Source: Tanytarsus gracilentus (taxonomy: Eukaryota; Arthropoda; Insecta; Diptera; Chironomidae). Taken from it: a DNA stretch of 64,000 nucleotides. Shown here one piece after another: positions 12,164 through 22,381 of the stretch. The translations under genes were made by a program, and so were the position numbers. Every line of letters begins with the position of its first letter. Within the stretch, counting starts at the first letter, position 1. The notes beneath the pieces were generated by a model, which saw only the letters and a list, made by a program, of their open reading frames with translations, made no database searches and had not been told where the DNA came from. The DNA is taken from positions 434,001 to 498,000 of the forward strand of contig JAXRKN010000024.1 in assembly GCA_038502055.1 (NCBI GenBank). Direction: 5' to 3'.

Positions 12164-12170
12164 TTTTATA
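12164..12170 (-). promoter_or_regulatory. TATA box of cysteine protease 4
   Basis: On the minus strand this reads TATAAAA, then GAG, about 50 bp before the start codon. The start of the Rel-site minisatellite is about 310 bp further upstream. Confidence 0.65.
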
Positions 12171-12404
12171 CCAATATTCGAATCAAAATAATTTCACAGC
12201 TTTTATTTTTATCTAAATTTTACGATTCCCGCGCGTATGAGATAAAATTAATATTTTGAAGGGATTCACCAATGAAAATAAGTTTGATTAAGATTGTTTT
12301 GAAAATTAATTAAATAAAGTAAAAATTTCTTTGGAATTGTTTGTTGAAAATTTTTATTGCAAGCTTGACGAATGTTTTTAAAGTATTTACAGATGAAGGA
12401 ATGT

Positions 12405-12480
12405 TCAGGGATGAAAAATTGCATTGTAAACGAATAAAAATTATATTACAAAAAATTAAATTACATGCAAATTTTTTGTA
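12405..12480. mobile_element. Left half of a family B MITE abutting the minisatellite
   Basis: The run from TCAGGGATGAAAAATTGCAT through ATTACAAAAAATTAAATTAC aligns with the left part of the element at 8525-8710. Where that element would end in GTAATTGCCCATCTCTG, this copy runs into GTAGTTGGGAATTTCCC, the first unit of the tandem array. Confidence 0.5.
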
Positions 12481-13116
12481 GTTGGGAATTTCCCAGGAGT
12501 TGGGAATTTCCCAGGAGTTGGGAATTTCCCAGGTGTTGGGAATTTCCCAGGAGTTGGGAATTTCCCAGGTGTTGGGAATTTCCCAGGAGTTGGGAATTTC
12601 CCAGGTGTTGGGAATTTCCCAGGTGTTGGGAATTTCCCAGGAGTTGGGAATTTCCCAGGAGTTGGGAATTTCCCAGATGTTGGGAATTTCCCAGGAGTTG
12701 GGAATTTCCCAGGTGTTGGGAATTTCCCAGGTGTTGGGAATTTCCCAGGAGTTGGGAATTTCCCAGGAGTTGGGAATTTCCCAGGTGTTGGGAATTTCCC
12801 AGGAGTTGGGAATTTCCCAGGAGTTGGGAATTTCCCAGGTGTTGGGAATTTCCCAGGAGTTGGGAATTTCCCAGGTGTTGGGAATTTCCCAGGTGTTGGG
12901 AATTTCCCAGGAGTTGGGAATTTCCCAGGAGTTGGGAATTTCCCAGGAGTTGGGAATTTCCCAGGTGTTGGGAATTTCCCAGGTGTTGGGAATTTCCCAG
13001 GTGTTGGGAATTTCCCAGGAGTTGGGAATTTCCCAGGAGTTGGGAATTTCCCAGGTGTTGGGAATTTCCCAGGAGTTGGGAATTTCCCAGGAGTTGGGAA
13101 TTTCCCAGGAGTTGGG
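12481..13116. repeat. 35-copy 18-bp minisatellite; each unit holds a consensus NF-kB/Rel site
   Basis: The unit is GTTGGGAATTTCCCAGGA or the same with T as the last base; one unit differs with AGAT. The array covers exactly 35 units (630 bp) plus a 6-base partial unit. The core GGGAATTTCCC is intact in every unit I read and fits the kB consensus GGGRNNYYCC bound by Dorsal/Dif/Relish-type factors. The period is a multiple of three and the unit has no stop in three of the frames read, so long repetitive reading frames appear on both strands; these are by-products. The array lies between protease gene 4 (its 5' side) and the 3' end of gene 5. Confidence 0.95.
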
Positions 13117-13536
13117 TAATAAAATATTTTAACAATAAAAAAGTTATCAAATTGAAGAGCTTTTAAAGAAAAAAGCTTTCAATAGTAGATTTGCAATAAA
13201 TATTTTTTTAATAGTAGATTTGTATTAAAAAGCTTTCAGCAAAAGATTTGAAATAAAAAAGCTTTTAATTTTACAAAAAGTTCCTAAAAGTCATATTTTA
13301 ACAAAAAGCTTTGGTTTTAAGCTAAAAAAAATAGTTCTGGAAGTAAAAATTTAGATCAATTAACATCTCCTGGAAATGAATTAAAACATTATAAAAAAAT
13401 TATTTTTGCATCTTTTATTTATTTTTTTTTAATTTGTCTCTTAGAAAAATAATTAAAAATAATTTTTTGTTATTTCAAAAATTTATTCATCATCAAGTTC
13501 AAGCGTTTTAAAATTTTTATTTGATTTTTTACATCA
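13117..13536. other. AT-rich spacer after the minisatellite
   Basis: This holds the 3' flank of protease gene 5. AAAAAGCTTT-type motifs recur several times between 13140 and 13320. No coding sequence seen. Confidence 0.4.
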
Positions 13537-15019
13537 TTAAATCTCAACATAAGAAACTCTTCCTTCAATTCCGCAAAGATTTTTTCCGCGGAGCATTCTG
13601 AAGTAACCTTTTTCACCTGGATGAGAAAAAAATTGAGAATTAGATTAGATAAAAATTATCTTAAAAAAATATTTTTCGTATTCAGGAAATGTTTTTAGAT
13701 GTCAACTCACCCCACCAAGTGTCCCACTGCAGATAGAAAAAAAAAGTTTCTTATTTTTACAAAATAATTTTTTTCATCTTAAAAAAATTAAAACTTTTTA
13801 AAATTTCAACATTTTTTAAATTTTTTTGTTACTCTCAAAATAAATTTAAAAATTATATTAAAAACTAAAACTCACCGAATTCTTAATTATCCAATATTTG
13901 ACTCCATTTTCAACTCCATAACCAACAAGCACCACCGCATGACCACCAAGAAAAGATCCCGAAGCCGAAGAATAAATTCCTCTCGAATATTGATAAAAGT
14001 TTTCGTAGACATCAAATCTGATTTAAAAATTAAATTATAAAATAATTTAAATATTTAAAAAAAGTTATTTTACCTTGTGTACAACGGTCCTTGATTCACC
14101 AACGCATATTTGATTGCTTCTTCATCGACTGGCAGTGAATAATAAGCTTTCACTCTCGTATTCGGCACTTTCGGTCTTGATGTTGTGTAACATCCATAAC
14201 TTTTGCCAGTATACGAATGAATCGATCCATAATTGTACGCAGCCATGCCGTTATATTTTTGCGAGTAATCTCTATAGACAGAATAATCCCAACCACCCGA
14301 ACCTAAATTTGAAAATTTATTAATTATATCAAAATCTTTCACTGAGTCACTCACATCCTCTCGAACATTCCATCGCATCTTGTTCAGATAAGTCAAAGGC
14401 ATTCGTGCCATAACGAATTGCAAGTTTGGCTTTAATCACATTGACGGCAGTAAAAGCGTAACAGCTTCCTGGAAAGTTTAAAAATTTGAACAAAAAAGTG
14501 AAAGTTTTTAAATTTTTTAAATTTTTTTTTAGATTTTTCAATTTTTTTAAAAATATTGCAGAAAAAAAATGTAAAATTTTAAATTTTTTCCTACTTTATT
14601 TTCAACTCACCACAACTTCCTTGATTTTTAACCTTTCCAACCACCGACTCAGGCCACAAAAATGAAGCTGGCGGATCAACTGCTCTTCCTCTCCTTCCAT
14701 CAGTTCCATTGAATAATTTAATTACTCTTTTTTCATTCGGTTCATCTTCGAGTGCTCCAAGTTTAAACTTTGAAAAGTCTTCGAGAGTTAATTGAGAGAA
14801 TTCGTTGAGGGATTGATTGAAAGTTTCGAGTCCTTGCTCAAAGCGTTTGTTGTGATTTAAAATCGAGCGATGATTTCTGATGACGTTGTTGAAGACGTTT
14901 TGAGAGCGAGTGACGCGGAAATTTTTGACGTAATTCTTGTAAATTTCGCCGTTTGTTGATTGAGAAGAAGTTTGGAAAATAAAAACGAAGAAGAGGAAAA
15001 ATTGAAGGAAAATATTCAT
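13537..15019 (-). CDS. Papain-like (C1A) cysteine protease 5
   Basis: Exons 14611-15019, 14355-14468, 14074-14302, 13876-14017, 13711-13726 and 13537-13616 give 329 residues. A signal peptide (MNIFLQFFLFFVFIFQTSSQ) is followed by a short I29 propeptide with LNEFSQLTLEDF. The mature domain has QGSCGSCYAF, with the GS of the Cys loop spanning an intron, then GGHAVVLVGYGVENG and the Asn of IKNSW. The usual NSWG is NSWD here, encoded across an intron into a 16-nt exon (WDTWWG). The catalytic triad is present. It is the most divergent of the tandem five and the first on the strand. No clear TATA box was found. Confidence 0.88.
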
Positions 15020-16235
15020 TTTTGGAGTTTTGGCAATTTTAAAAATTTATTTTTAAACTTCCTTTCCGTCTTCACCCTTCGTCAGTAACTAACAAGCTGC
15101 ATGACAAAAATGCTAATTTAAAGCGATATTAAAGACAATAAAACGAAGATAAGAAATCAACATAGTAAAATCACCTCATTTTATTAAAAGTTCTTTCAGA
15201 CATTCGCTTTATCCGCTTGATTACTCATTAGCTGGATGAGAAATTAATTGCCACAGTAGTTTAGGTTTGATAGTGAAAAGTAAATAAGTTTTCTTTATCT
15301 GTGACACATTTGATAAGAAAAAAAATGTTTCAATCCATGAACTTGGACGATGAATGAAAATTCTTGAACTCTTTTAGTGTCAAACTGATAAAAAAATTGT
15401 TTGTTCCTCAATTAGAAATTTAATTGTGCAATTTAAAAATTTATGAAAAAGATTAATAAAAATTTATAAAATTTCCTCTTTTTTGTTCTTTTTATTTTTC
15501 TAACTGACAAATTTTCTTGTTTCCCTACTACGAATTTTTACAAATTGTTTGTGCTGGATTCAAAAATTATACTGTATTCAAAAAATTCGTCCTGGATTCA
15601 AATTTTTTTTAAATTGATTTAAAAAAAATTGATCTAAATTCAAAAAAAAATGTCCTGGATTCAAAAAAAATTGTCCTGGACTAAAAAAAATGTCCTGAAT
15701 TCAAAAAAAATTGTCCTGGATTCAAAAAATTTATCTTGGATATAAAAAAAATATCCTGGATTCAAAAAATGTGTCTTGAATATAAAAAATTTTGATCTGT
15801 ATTCAAAAATTTTTCCTGGATAAAAAAACTGCAATGAATTTTTATCTCTATTAAAAATTATTAAAATTTTCTGTTAAGCCACAGCAAAGCTACTAAATAA
15901 AATCTAACGCTCCAGAGAAAATTACTTAATGACTTTTCAGTTAGTGTAAAAAAAGAGTTGAAAAAATCCTCAAATTAAACTTTTACTGTCTTATTTTTTT
16001 ATCATTGTCAATCTCATTAAGAAGTCAACAAACGCACACGTGAGTACGCAAATTTTTATGTTAAAAATTTTTTATTTTCATTGCTTTTATTACTCAGAAT
16101 TTTTTGATAAGATAAAAAAAGTTAATTTGTGTTGTTTAAGTTAGCAAAATTATAAATTTTATGAATGAAAAATTGTTTGTGTTTTAATATAAAATTTAAG
16201 TTTATTTTTAACTCCCAAAGATTCACTTTAAAATC
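15020..16235. other. Spacer with a degenerate minisatellite
   Basis: From about 15550 to 15830 the sequence is a loose tandem array of CCTGGATTCAAAAAAATTGT-like units, about a dozen of varied length. At 15495-15535 there is a copy of a dispersed motif (CTAACTGACAAATTTTCTTG) also found at 54974-55010 and, inverted, at 56420-56455. No gene seen. Confidence 0.5.
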
Positions 16236-18137
16236 TCAAATTTTAATTCCCCAAATCCACTTTTGATTTTCATCATTTGCAAGGCAAGGCTCTAATTTTA
16301 ATTTCTCATTTAATTTGCCGCCAGTCAAACATTTTTCATCATTCGAAACTTTAATTTGTCCACTATTAGAATTGTAAATCCAAGCTTGATTTCCGCCCAT
16401 CTTATGACACCCAAAAAATGCTAAATTAACTGCGTCGAGACATTGAATTTGCCAGCTGTTGTATCGAATTTCTCGTTCCGGTGTGAGAACAAAATTTGAG
16501 GCGTTTGTTGGTTTTGTCGGGTCGTCACTGCATGGCAGTAAAACAGCTGTTTTTTGAAAGCTCATGTCGTGCAATCCAAAACACAATTTGTTAGTTTTTA
16601 GCTGTAAATTTCCACCATAAACAAACTTTGGCGTCAGTGGATAGTCAATGACGAGTTGAGTCGCGACATGATCGAGATAATACTGAAAAGGTTTGCACTT
16701 CATTCTCTCCTTAAATGCGAATTGCTTTGTGAGATCACCAGCATCGATTTTTGCATATCTTTCGACGTTGTAACCGTAGAAATATTTTTTGTAATCGTCA
16801 AACCAAACTTCAACAACTCTTTTGAGATTTTTACCCACAAAATCTGATTTGTCTTTCATTTCACGATGGGCCGACCACATTTTTGAGAGATGATTAATTC
16901 GTGAGCACGGAATTCGTTGCATCCCACCTGGAGGTTTGTTTCCGGGGCAGAGCCAAAGTTTGAATGAAAGTTCGTAGTTTTCACCTTGAAAATGTTTTTA
17001 GAATAATTAGAAAATTGTTTAAATTTGAATAATCCGTTAAAATTAAAACTTTAAAAATTAAAATTACCGTTCCAAATGTCCATCGCTTCATCGTAGCCCT
17101 CAAGGTAAAACAAATGTTCTCGATTGATAGCGTAAGCACCGCCAGTCATGCAAGGTAGATCAAAATTTTCACCCAGCTCTGGGTGTTCGTCTTTATTTGG
17201 TCCATACCAATGATATGTGAGACTCCAGTCAAAATGTCCGCGCTGAAAAATAATTCATTAATTTTTAAATTAATTTGGTAAATTCACTCACCATTCCGTA
17301 ACCACCACCAGAAACCGATAAATCTGTATGAAAAATTCCATCGACTTGAGGAACGGCAGCCCAGGTTGGATGTTGAGCGATCACATCGAGCAGTGGAGGT
17401 AACCTAAAAAAATTAAATTTAATTAATTTCTAAATAATTTAATTAATTTACCATCCAATGTTGACTTCCATGTGCGAGTCGAGGAACACCACAACATCCC
17501 CGGACGCAAGTCTCGCGCCAATCATCCTCCCACGAATTAAACCTTCGCGTTTCTTATTCCGATGAAGTTTAATTTTTCCATCAAAAAAATCACTTTGAAT
17601 GTAATTTTCCAAAGGTTCGTCAAGATTTTCGTAAGTGCTCGCATCGTTGACTAAAACAATCTCGTAAAGCAACTCAGATGGCGATCGATTAATTATGGAA
17701 TGAATGCAACGAAGAAGAACATTCCAAATTTCATTGTGAAATGTTATGACGACTGAAGCTGTTGGAAGTTTGCTTAAATATTTTTTACTTTTACAAGCTG
17801 GCGGTCGTCTGTCGGGCAGTGCTCGATCGACTGAAACCTTTTCACTTAATGTCACATAAAATCCTTCAATTTTGTACCATTTTTCGTTCTCTTCAATCTC
17901 CTTCGGGTCGGTCAAGTTGAAAGGAATTCCTTGCTCGCCCGGTCCTCGCCTTCTCGCTTCGTATTCGATAAACTTTTCATCCTCGTAACTTTTTCTATTA
18001 ACACTGACTCGTTTGTTTATTTGATAATTTTCACTAGAATTCGCGTCGTTAAAAAAAATCCGATAAGATAGCTGAAAAATTGCGATTACGAAAAATACGT
18101 AGATTAAAATTTTAATTTCTTTCCTATTTCGAAGCAT
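16236..18137 (-). CDS. Polypeptide N-acetylgalactosaminyltransferase (GALNT) 1 of 4
   Basis: Exons 17452-18137, 17292-17403, 17068-17242 and 16236-16984 give 573 residues. It is a type II Golgi protein: short basic N-tail, membrane anchor (IKILIYVFFVIAIF), stem, GT-A catalytic domain and C-terminal ricin-B lectin domain. Visible motifs are ASVVITFHNE, the manganese-binding DSH in VVFLDSHMEV, the acceptor-side WNGENYELSFKLW (most GALNTs have WGGEN), the metal His in CSRINH, and EVWFDDYK. Lectin QxW-type repeats GNQAW and NQKW are present. It should start mucin-type O-glycosylation by adding GalNAc to Ser/Thr. It forms a same-strand tandem pair with the next GALNT. Confidence 0.9.
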
Positions 18138-18407
18138 TCTCGGTGATGATCAGCTGCGAAATGAATTGCGTTAAAGTTTTACGAGTGAATATGAAATTTT
18201 TTATCACTGAAGGGAAATGTGATGACTGAGAAGGTCGTAAATTGTGTTAAATGCAGTGATAAAAAATGTGTTTAGATTATGTAACATTTTTTTGTGAAAA
18301 AACTTGTTGAGTTTGAGGGAAAAAAGTGAGAAAAAATTTATAAAAAAAAATATAAAAATTTTCTTTTTATTTTTAAAGTTTTTTTTATAGAAAAAAATTC
18401 ATAAAAT

Positions 18408-18524
18408 CAGAGATGGGCAATTCCTAAAAAAATTACATGAAACTTAATTTAATTTTGGGAAATTACATGAATTTTGTATGAAAATGTAATTTATACTCGA
18501 TGAAAAAGTAATTGCCAATCTCAG
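18408..18524. mobile_element. MITE-like element, family B, short copy
   Basis: It starts CAGAGATGGGCAATTCC and ends GTAATTGCCAATCTCAG, matching the ends of the element at 8525-8710 with a shorter interior that keeps the TTACATGAA..TTCATGTAA-like core. Confidence 0.6.
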
Positions 18525-19051
18525 ATTAATAGAAATTATACTCATACATCCTGGTTAGAGAAGTTTTATTGTAACACAAAATAATGCATAACTCAAACCT
18601 TCGGAGAGAAAAAAATTAAGAAAATGACTCGATGACAGTTAAGTAAGTGTATAAAAAGTGGAGAAAAAAAAACATGATAAATGTTGAATATATTAAAGAA
18701 AATTTATTGAGGTCAATGGCATTCAAAGTTCTGTTTTGTACTAATTCAAAATTGAGGTTGAAAGCTCGCAATGAAAGTTTCCTTATTATGACATATTGAA
18801 GAGTTTTCAGCCCCTAGTTAAATATTTTTTTAAATTTTAAAATTTAATTAATTTGGAAATTTAATTTTTAAAATTTAAAATAAAATAAATTTTAACTTTA
18901 ATTTTTTAAATTTAAAACAAAATAAAGTTTGAACTTTAAAAAAAAATTAAAATTTAATGTTAAAAATTTTTTCAGTATTTTTAATGATTTTATTTTACAC
19001 CCTTAAAATTTAAACTCCACGAGATTCTTAAATACAAAAAATCAATAAATT
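18525..19051. other. Spacer between GALNT 1 and GALNT 2
   Basis: AT-rich sequence with no plausible coding exon. It contains the 3' flank of GALNT 2. Confidence 0.4.
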
Positions 19052-21394
19052 TTATGGTAAATCATTTTTCACTGCCCAACTCCACCGTTGATTTTCAGCA
19101 CTGTCACTGCACTCATCGAGCGACAAATGTTGATTGACTCCGTGACCAGTTAAACATTTATTTGCGTTCGAAACTTTAATTTGTCCATTAGCTGGGTTGT
19201 AAATCCATCCCTGATTGCCGCCATTTTTGTGACATCCATAAAATGCTAAATCAACCGCGTCGAGACATTTAGACTGATAAGTGTTGTACCTAATTTCATT
19301 GTCAATTGTGAGTACAAAATTTGTTCCTTCGTCTGGCTTTGTCGGATCGTCACTGCATGGCAGCAAAACTGCTGTTTTATGGAAATTCATTTTACTCAGT
19401 CCAAAACACAATTTGTTATTATTTTGCAAATTTCCACCGAATTTAAATCTCGGAGTTAGTGGGTAAAGTTCAATTAATCTCGTCGCGACATGATCGAGAT
19501 AATACTGAAAAGGTTTGCACTTCAATCTCTCCTTAAATGCGAATTGCTTTGTGAGATCACCAGCATCGACTTTCGCATATCTTTCTTCATCATAACCGTA
19601 GAAATATTTTTTGTAATCGTCAAACCAAACTTCGACAACTCTTTTGAGATTTTTACCGACAAAGTCTGATTTGTCTTTCATTTCACGATGGGCCGACCAC
19701 ATTTTTGAGAGATGATGGACTCGAGAGCACGGCACGCGAAGCATTCGACCGGAACAGAGCCAAAGTTTAAATGAAAGTTCATAATTTTCACCTAAAAAAT
19801 TAATTTGAAACTTTTTGGTTAAAAAAAAAGAAATTTTTTTGAAATTTAAAATTCCGTTAAAATTATTTAAATTTAAGTTTTTCCATTAATTAATTTTTTC
19901 TCACCATTCCACAAGTCCATGTCTTCATCGTAGCCTTCTAGAAAGAAGAAATGCTTTCGTCCAATAGCGTAAGAACCGCCAGTCATGCAAGGTAGATCAA
20001 AATCTTCACCCAGCTCTGGGTGTTCGTCCTTATGAGGTCCATACCATTTGTAGGTGAGACTCCAGTCAAAATGTCCTCGATCACCATAGCCACCATGACC
20101 CGGGACAAAAGTCGCATGATGAATTCCTTCGACATGAGGAACAGTCGCGTAAGTGCTGTTGATAGCGATCGGTTCGATCAGGGGGTGCAGCCTTAAAATA
20201 TTTTTTAAAATTGTTTTTGATACAAAAAATTAATAAAATTTAAATTATGTAAAAAATTAAATTAATTTTAAAATTTTACCATCCAAAGTCGACTTCCATG
20301 TGTGAATCTAAAAACACAAGAATTTCACCAGTCGCCAGTCTCGCACCAATCATTCTCCCTCGAATTAAACCTTCGCGTTTCCCATTCCGATGAAGTTTAA
20401 TTTTTCCATCGAAAAAACTTTGTTGAATATAATTTTCTAAAGTCGCTCCTAAATTCTCAAAAGTGCTTCCGTCATCGATTAAAACAATTTCGTGAAGTAA
20501 TTCAGGCGGCGATCGATTAAAAATTGCGTGAACAGTTCGAAGAAGAACGCTGAGAATTTCGTTGTGAAAAGTTATGACGACTGAGGCTGACGGAAGGTTG
20601 GGAAGGTACTTTCGGGTTCGACAACTGGAATGAGAGAGAAATTTTTGGGTTTTATTATAATTTTCTAAAATCTAAAATCTTAAAAAATTAAATAAAATTT
20701 TTAAATATTCAAAGAAAATTAAATAAAATTTTTAAAAATTCAAAAAAAATTAAATAAAATTTTTTAAATTGTGAAAAAAAAAATTTCAAAAAAATTAAAT
20801 AAAATTTTTTAAATTGTGTAAAAATTTTCAAAAACTTGTAAAAAATTAAATTAATTTTTTCAATTTTTTTTTACTTTTTAGAATTTTTTATAACCTAAAA
20901 AATATCACAAAATTTTTTCAATATCAAAATTTTATTTTACACATTTTTTATCTTTTTCTTCCTCGTTGTAAAAAAAGTCTTGTAACGACATAAAAAACTC
21001 ACGCTTTTGGTCTATTATCGGGAATCGCTCGATCGACAGAAATTTTGTCACTCACAAGAACATAAAAACCTTCGCTCTTGTACCACTTGGCGTTCTCTTC
21101 GATCTCTATCGGGTCGGTCAAGTTGAACGGCTCCGCATTCTCGCCCGGTCCTTTCCTCCTCGCCTCTAACTCTCTGAATTTAACATTTTCATAGCTTATT
21201 TTATTGCTTTCTCCTCCATTCCACTCGTTTTTCGATTCCGCGCGATCCGAGTTCAAAAAACTCTTCTGAAACTCTTGAACGATTTTATTTTCGCGGATGT
21301 CATGATGCGAGATAAAATGATAACCGATTTGAAAGATTGTGAAAATTGCAGCCACGTATATGACGAGTTTTATTTCTCGACGATTCCGAAACAT
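19052..21394 (-). CDS. Polypeptide N-acetylgalactosaminyltransferase (GALNT) 2 of 4
   Basis: Exons 21003-21394, 20280-20624, 19905-20191 and 19052-19791 give 587 residues. The order is the same as GALNT 1: membrane anchor near residues 8-24, stem, ASVVITFHNE, LVFLDSHMEV (DxH), HFDWSLTYKWYGP, WNGENYELSFKLW, CSRVHH, EVWFDDYK and a ricin-B lectin domain with GNQGW and NQRW. The catalytic residues look intact. The C-terminal half closely resembles GALNT 1, and exon boundaries differ: the intron between GYG and RGHFDW of GALNT 1 is absent here. A Golgi mucin-type O-glycosylation enzyme is expected. Confidence 0.9.
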
Positions 21395-21866
21395 GCTTCT
21401 GTCTCCTCACACTGACAACCACAAAATGAGAGTGAAAATGTTTTTCAATTATTTTTTGCCGGCAGTCCCAGCGATAAAAAAGTTGCGTCACGCTTGAAAA
21501 ATATTTTTTTAAAATTATATTCACTGGTTAAAAATGACAAGAAATTTTTTAAATCTGACGTGCAAATTTTTAACGTCTGCACGATAAAACCGACGAGTTT
21601 AGAATGAAAGAGAAAAAAGTGCGAGAGAATTTTGAAGATAAAAAGGGAATTTTTATCATCGATAATTATCGCAAAGAAAAAGAAAGAATTTTTAATTTGT
21701 GACTTTGTTATGCAAATAAAAATCAGGTTTAAAATTAAATTTTGTTCTTTCGATTTTAGACTAAAATATTTCTTAACTAGTGAAAAGATTTTAATGAATT
21801 AAAAAAATTTAAAAAAAAATTCCCTACTTTTTTATACTTACACGAATGTCGTTGTAAATTAATTCA
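21395..21866. other. Spacer upstream of GALNT 2
   Basis: AT-rich upstream region. I see no coding exon and no clear TATA box. Confidence 0.4.
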
Positions 21867-22065
21867 AAGGGTGGGAAACTCATTTCATTTTTAAAAATCG
21901 AATATTAATAAATTTTGTTAAATATTGCATTTTTCACTAATTATCGTTAAATTTTCAAGGCCTGAGAACTCAAAAATTTGTGATCTTTTAGGAGCCTTTA
22001 AGGCCACAATAATTATAAGTTCTGGGGCCTTGTATTTTTTTATAATTTTAAGTTTCCCACCCCTT
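21867..22065. mobile_element. MITE-like element, family A, upstream of GALNT 3
   Basis: The ends are AAGGGTGGGAAACT (21867-21880) and AAGTTTCCCACCCCTT (22050-22065). The interior includes AAGGCCTGAGAACTCAAAAA near 21958, which occurs inverted at about 24450 on the other side of GALNT 3. Confidence 0.6.
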
Positions 22066-22381
22066 TAGTCACCTGTTTATCTCTCTTATTTTTTTTCTCA
22101 AAAAATTTAAAACTAAAATCACCGTTAAGGTTAAAATAATTAAAGTCAAATTTTCATCATGCGAAGAAAAAATCCAAAAAATAAAGAGGACAATTTTAAA
22201 AAGTTTTTTAAATTATTTTCTTAGATCCACCCGAACTAAGATACACCAGTGCTTAATTAAATTCACTCGATAACAGCTGAAAAAACTTTAAATTTTTATT
22301 TTCCGTAATTAGTCACTGCCTAAATTTATCGAGCCTTCAAATTTTTAGTATTCTCTCATCTGTTTTTAATGAACGACAAAA

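Noticed and set aside
12481..13116. CRISPR array
   Set aside because: The units are directly adjacent with no unique spacers, in a eukaryotic genome.
12461..13166. Long reading frames on both strands across the minisatellite (about 216-233 residues)
   Set aside because: The 18-bp unit is a multiple of three and stop-free in several frames, so these are products of the repeat. There is no signal peptide and no normal codon use.
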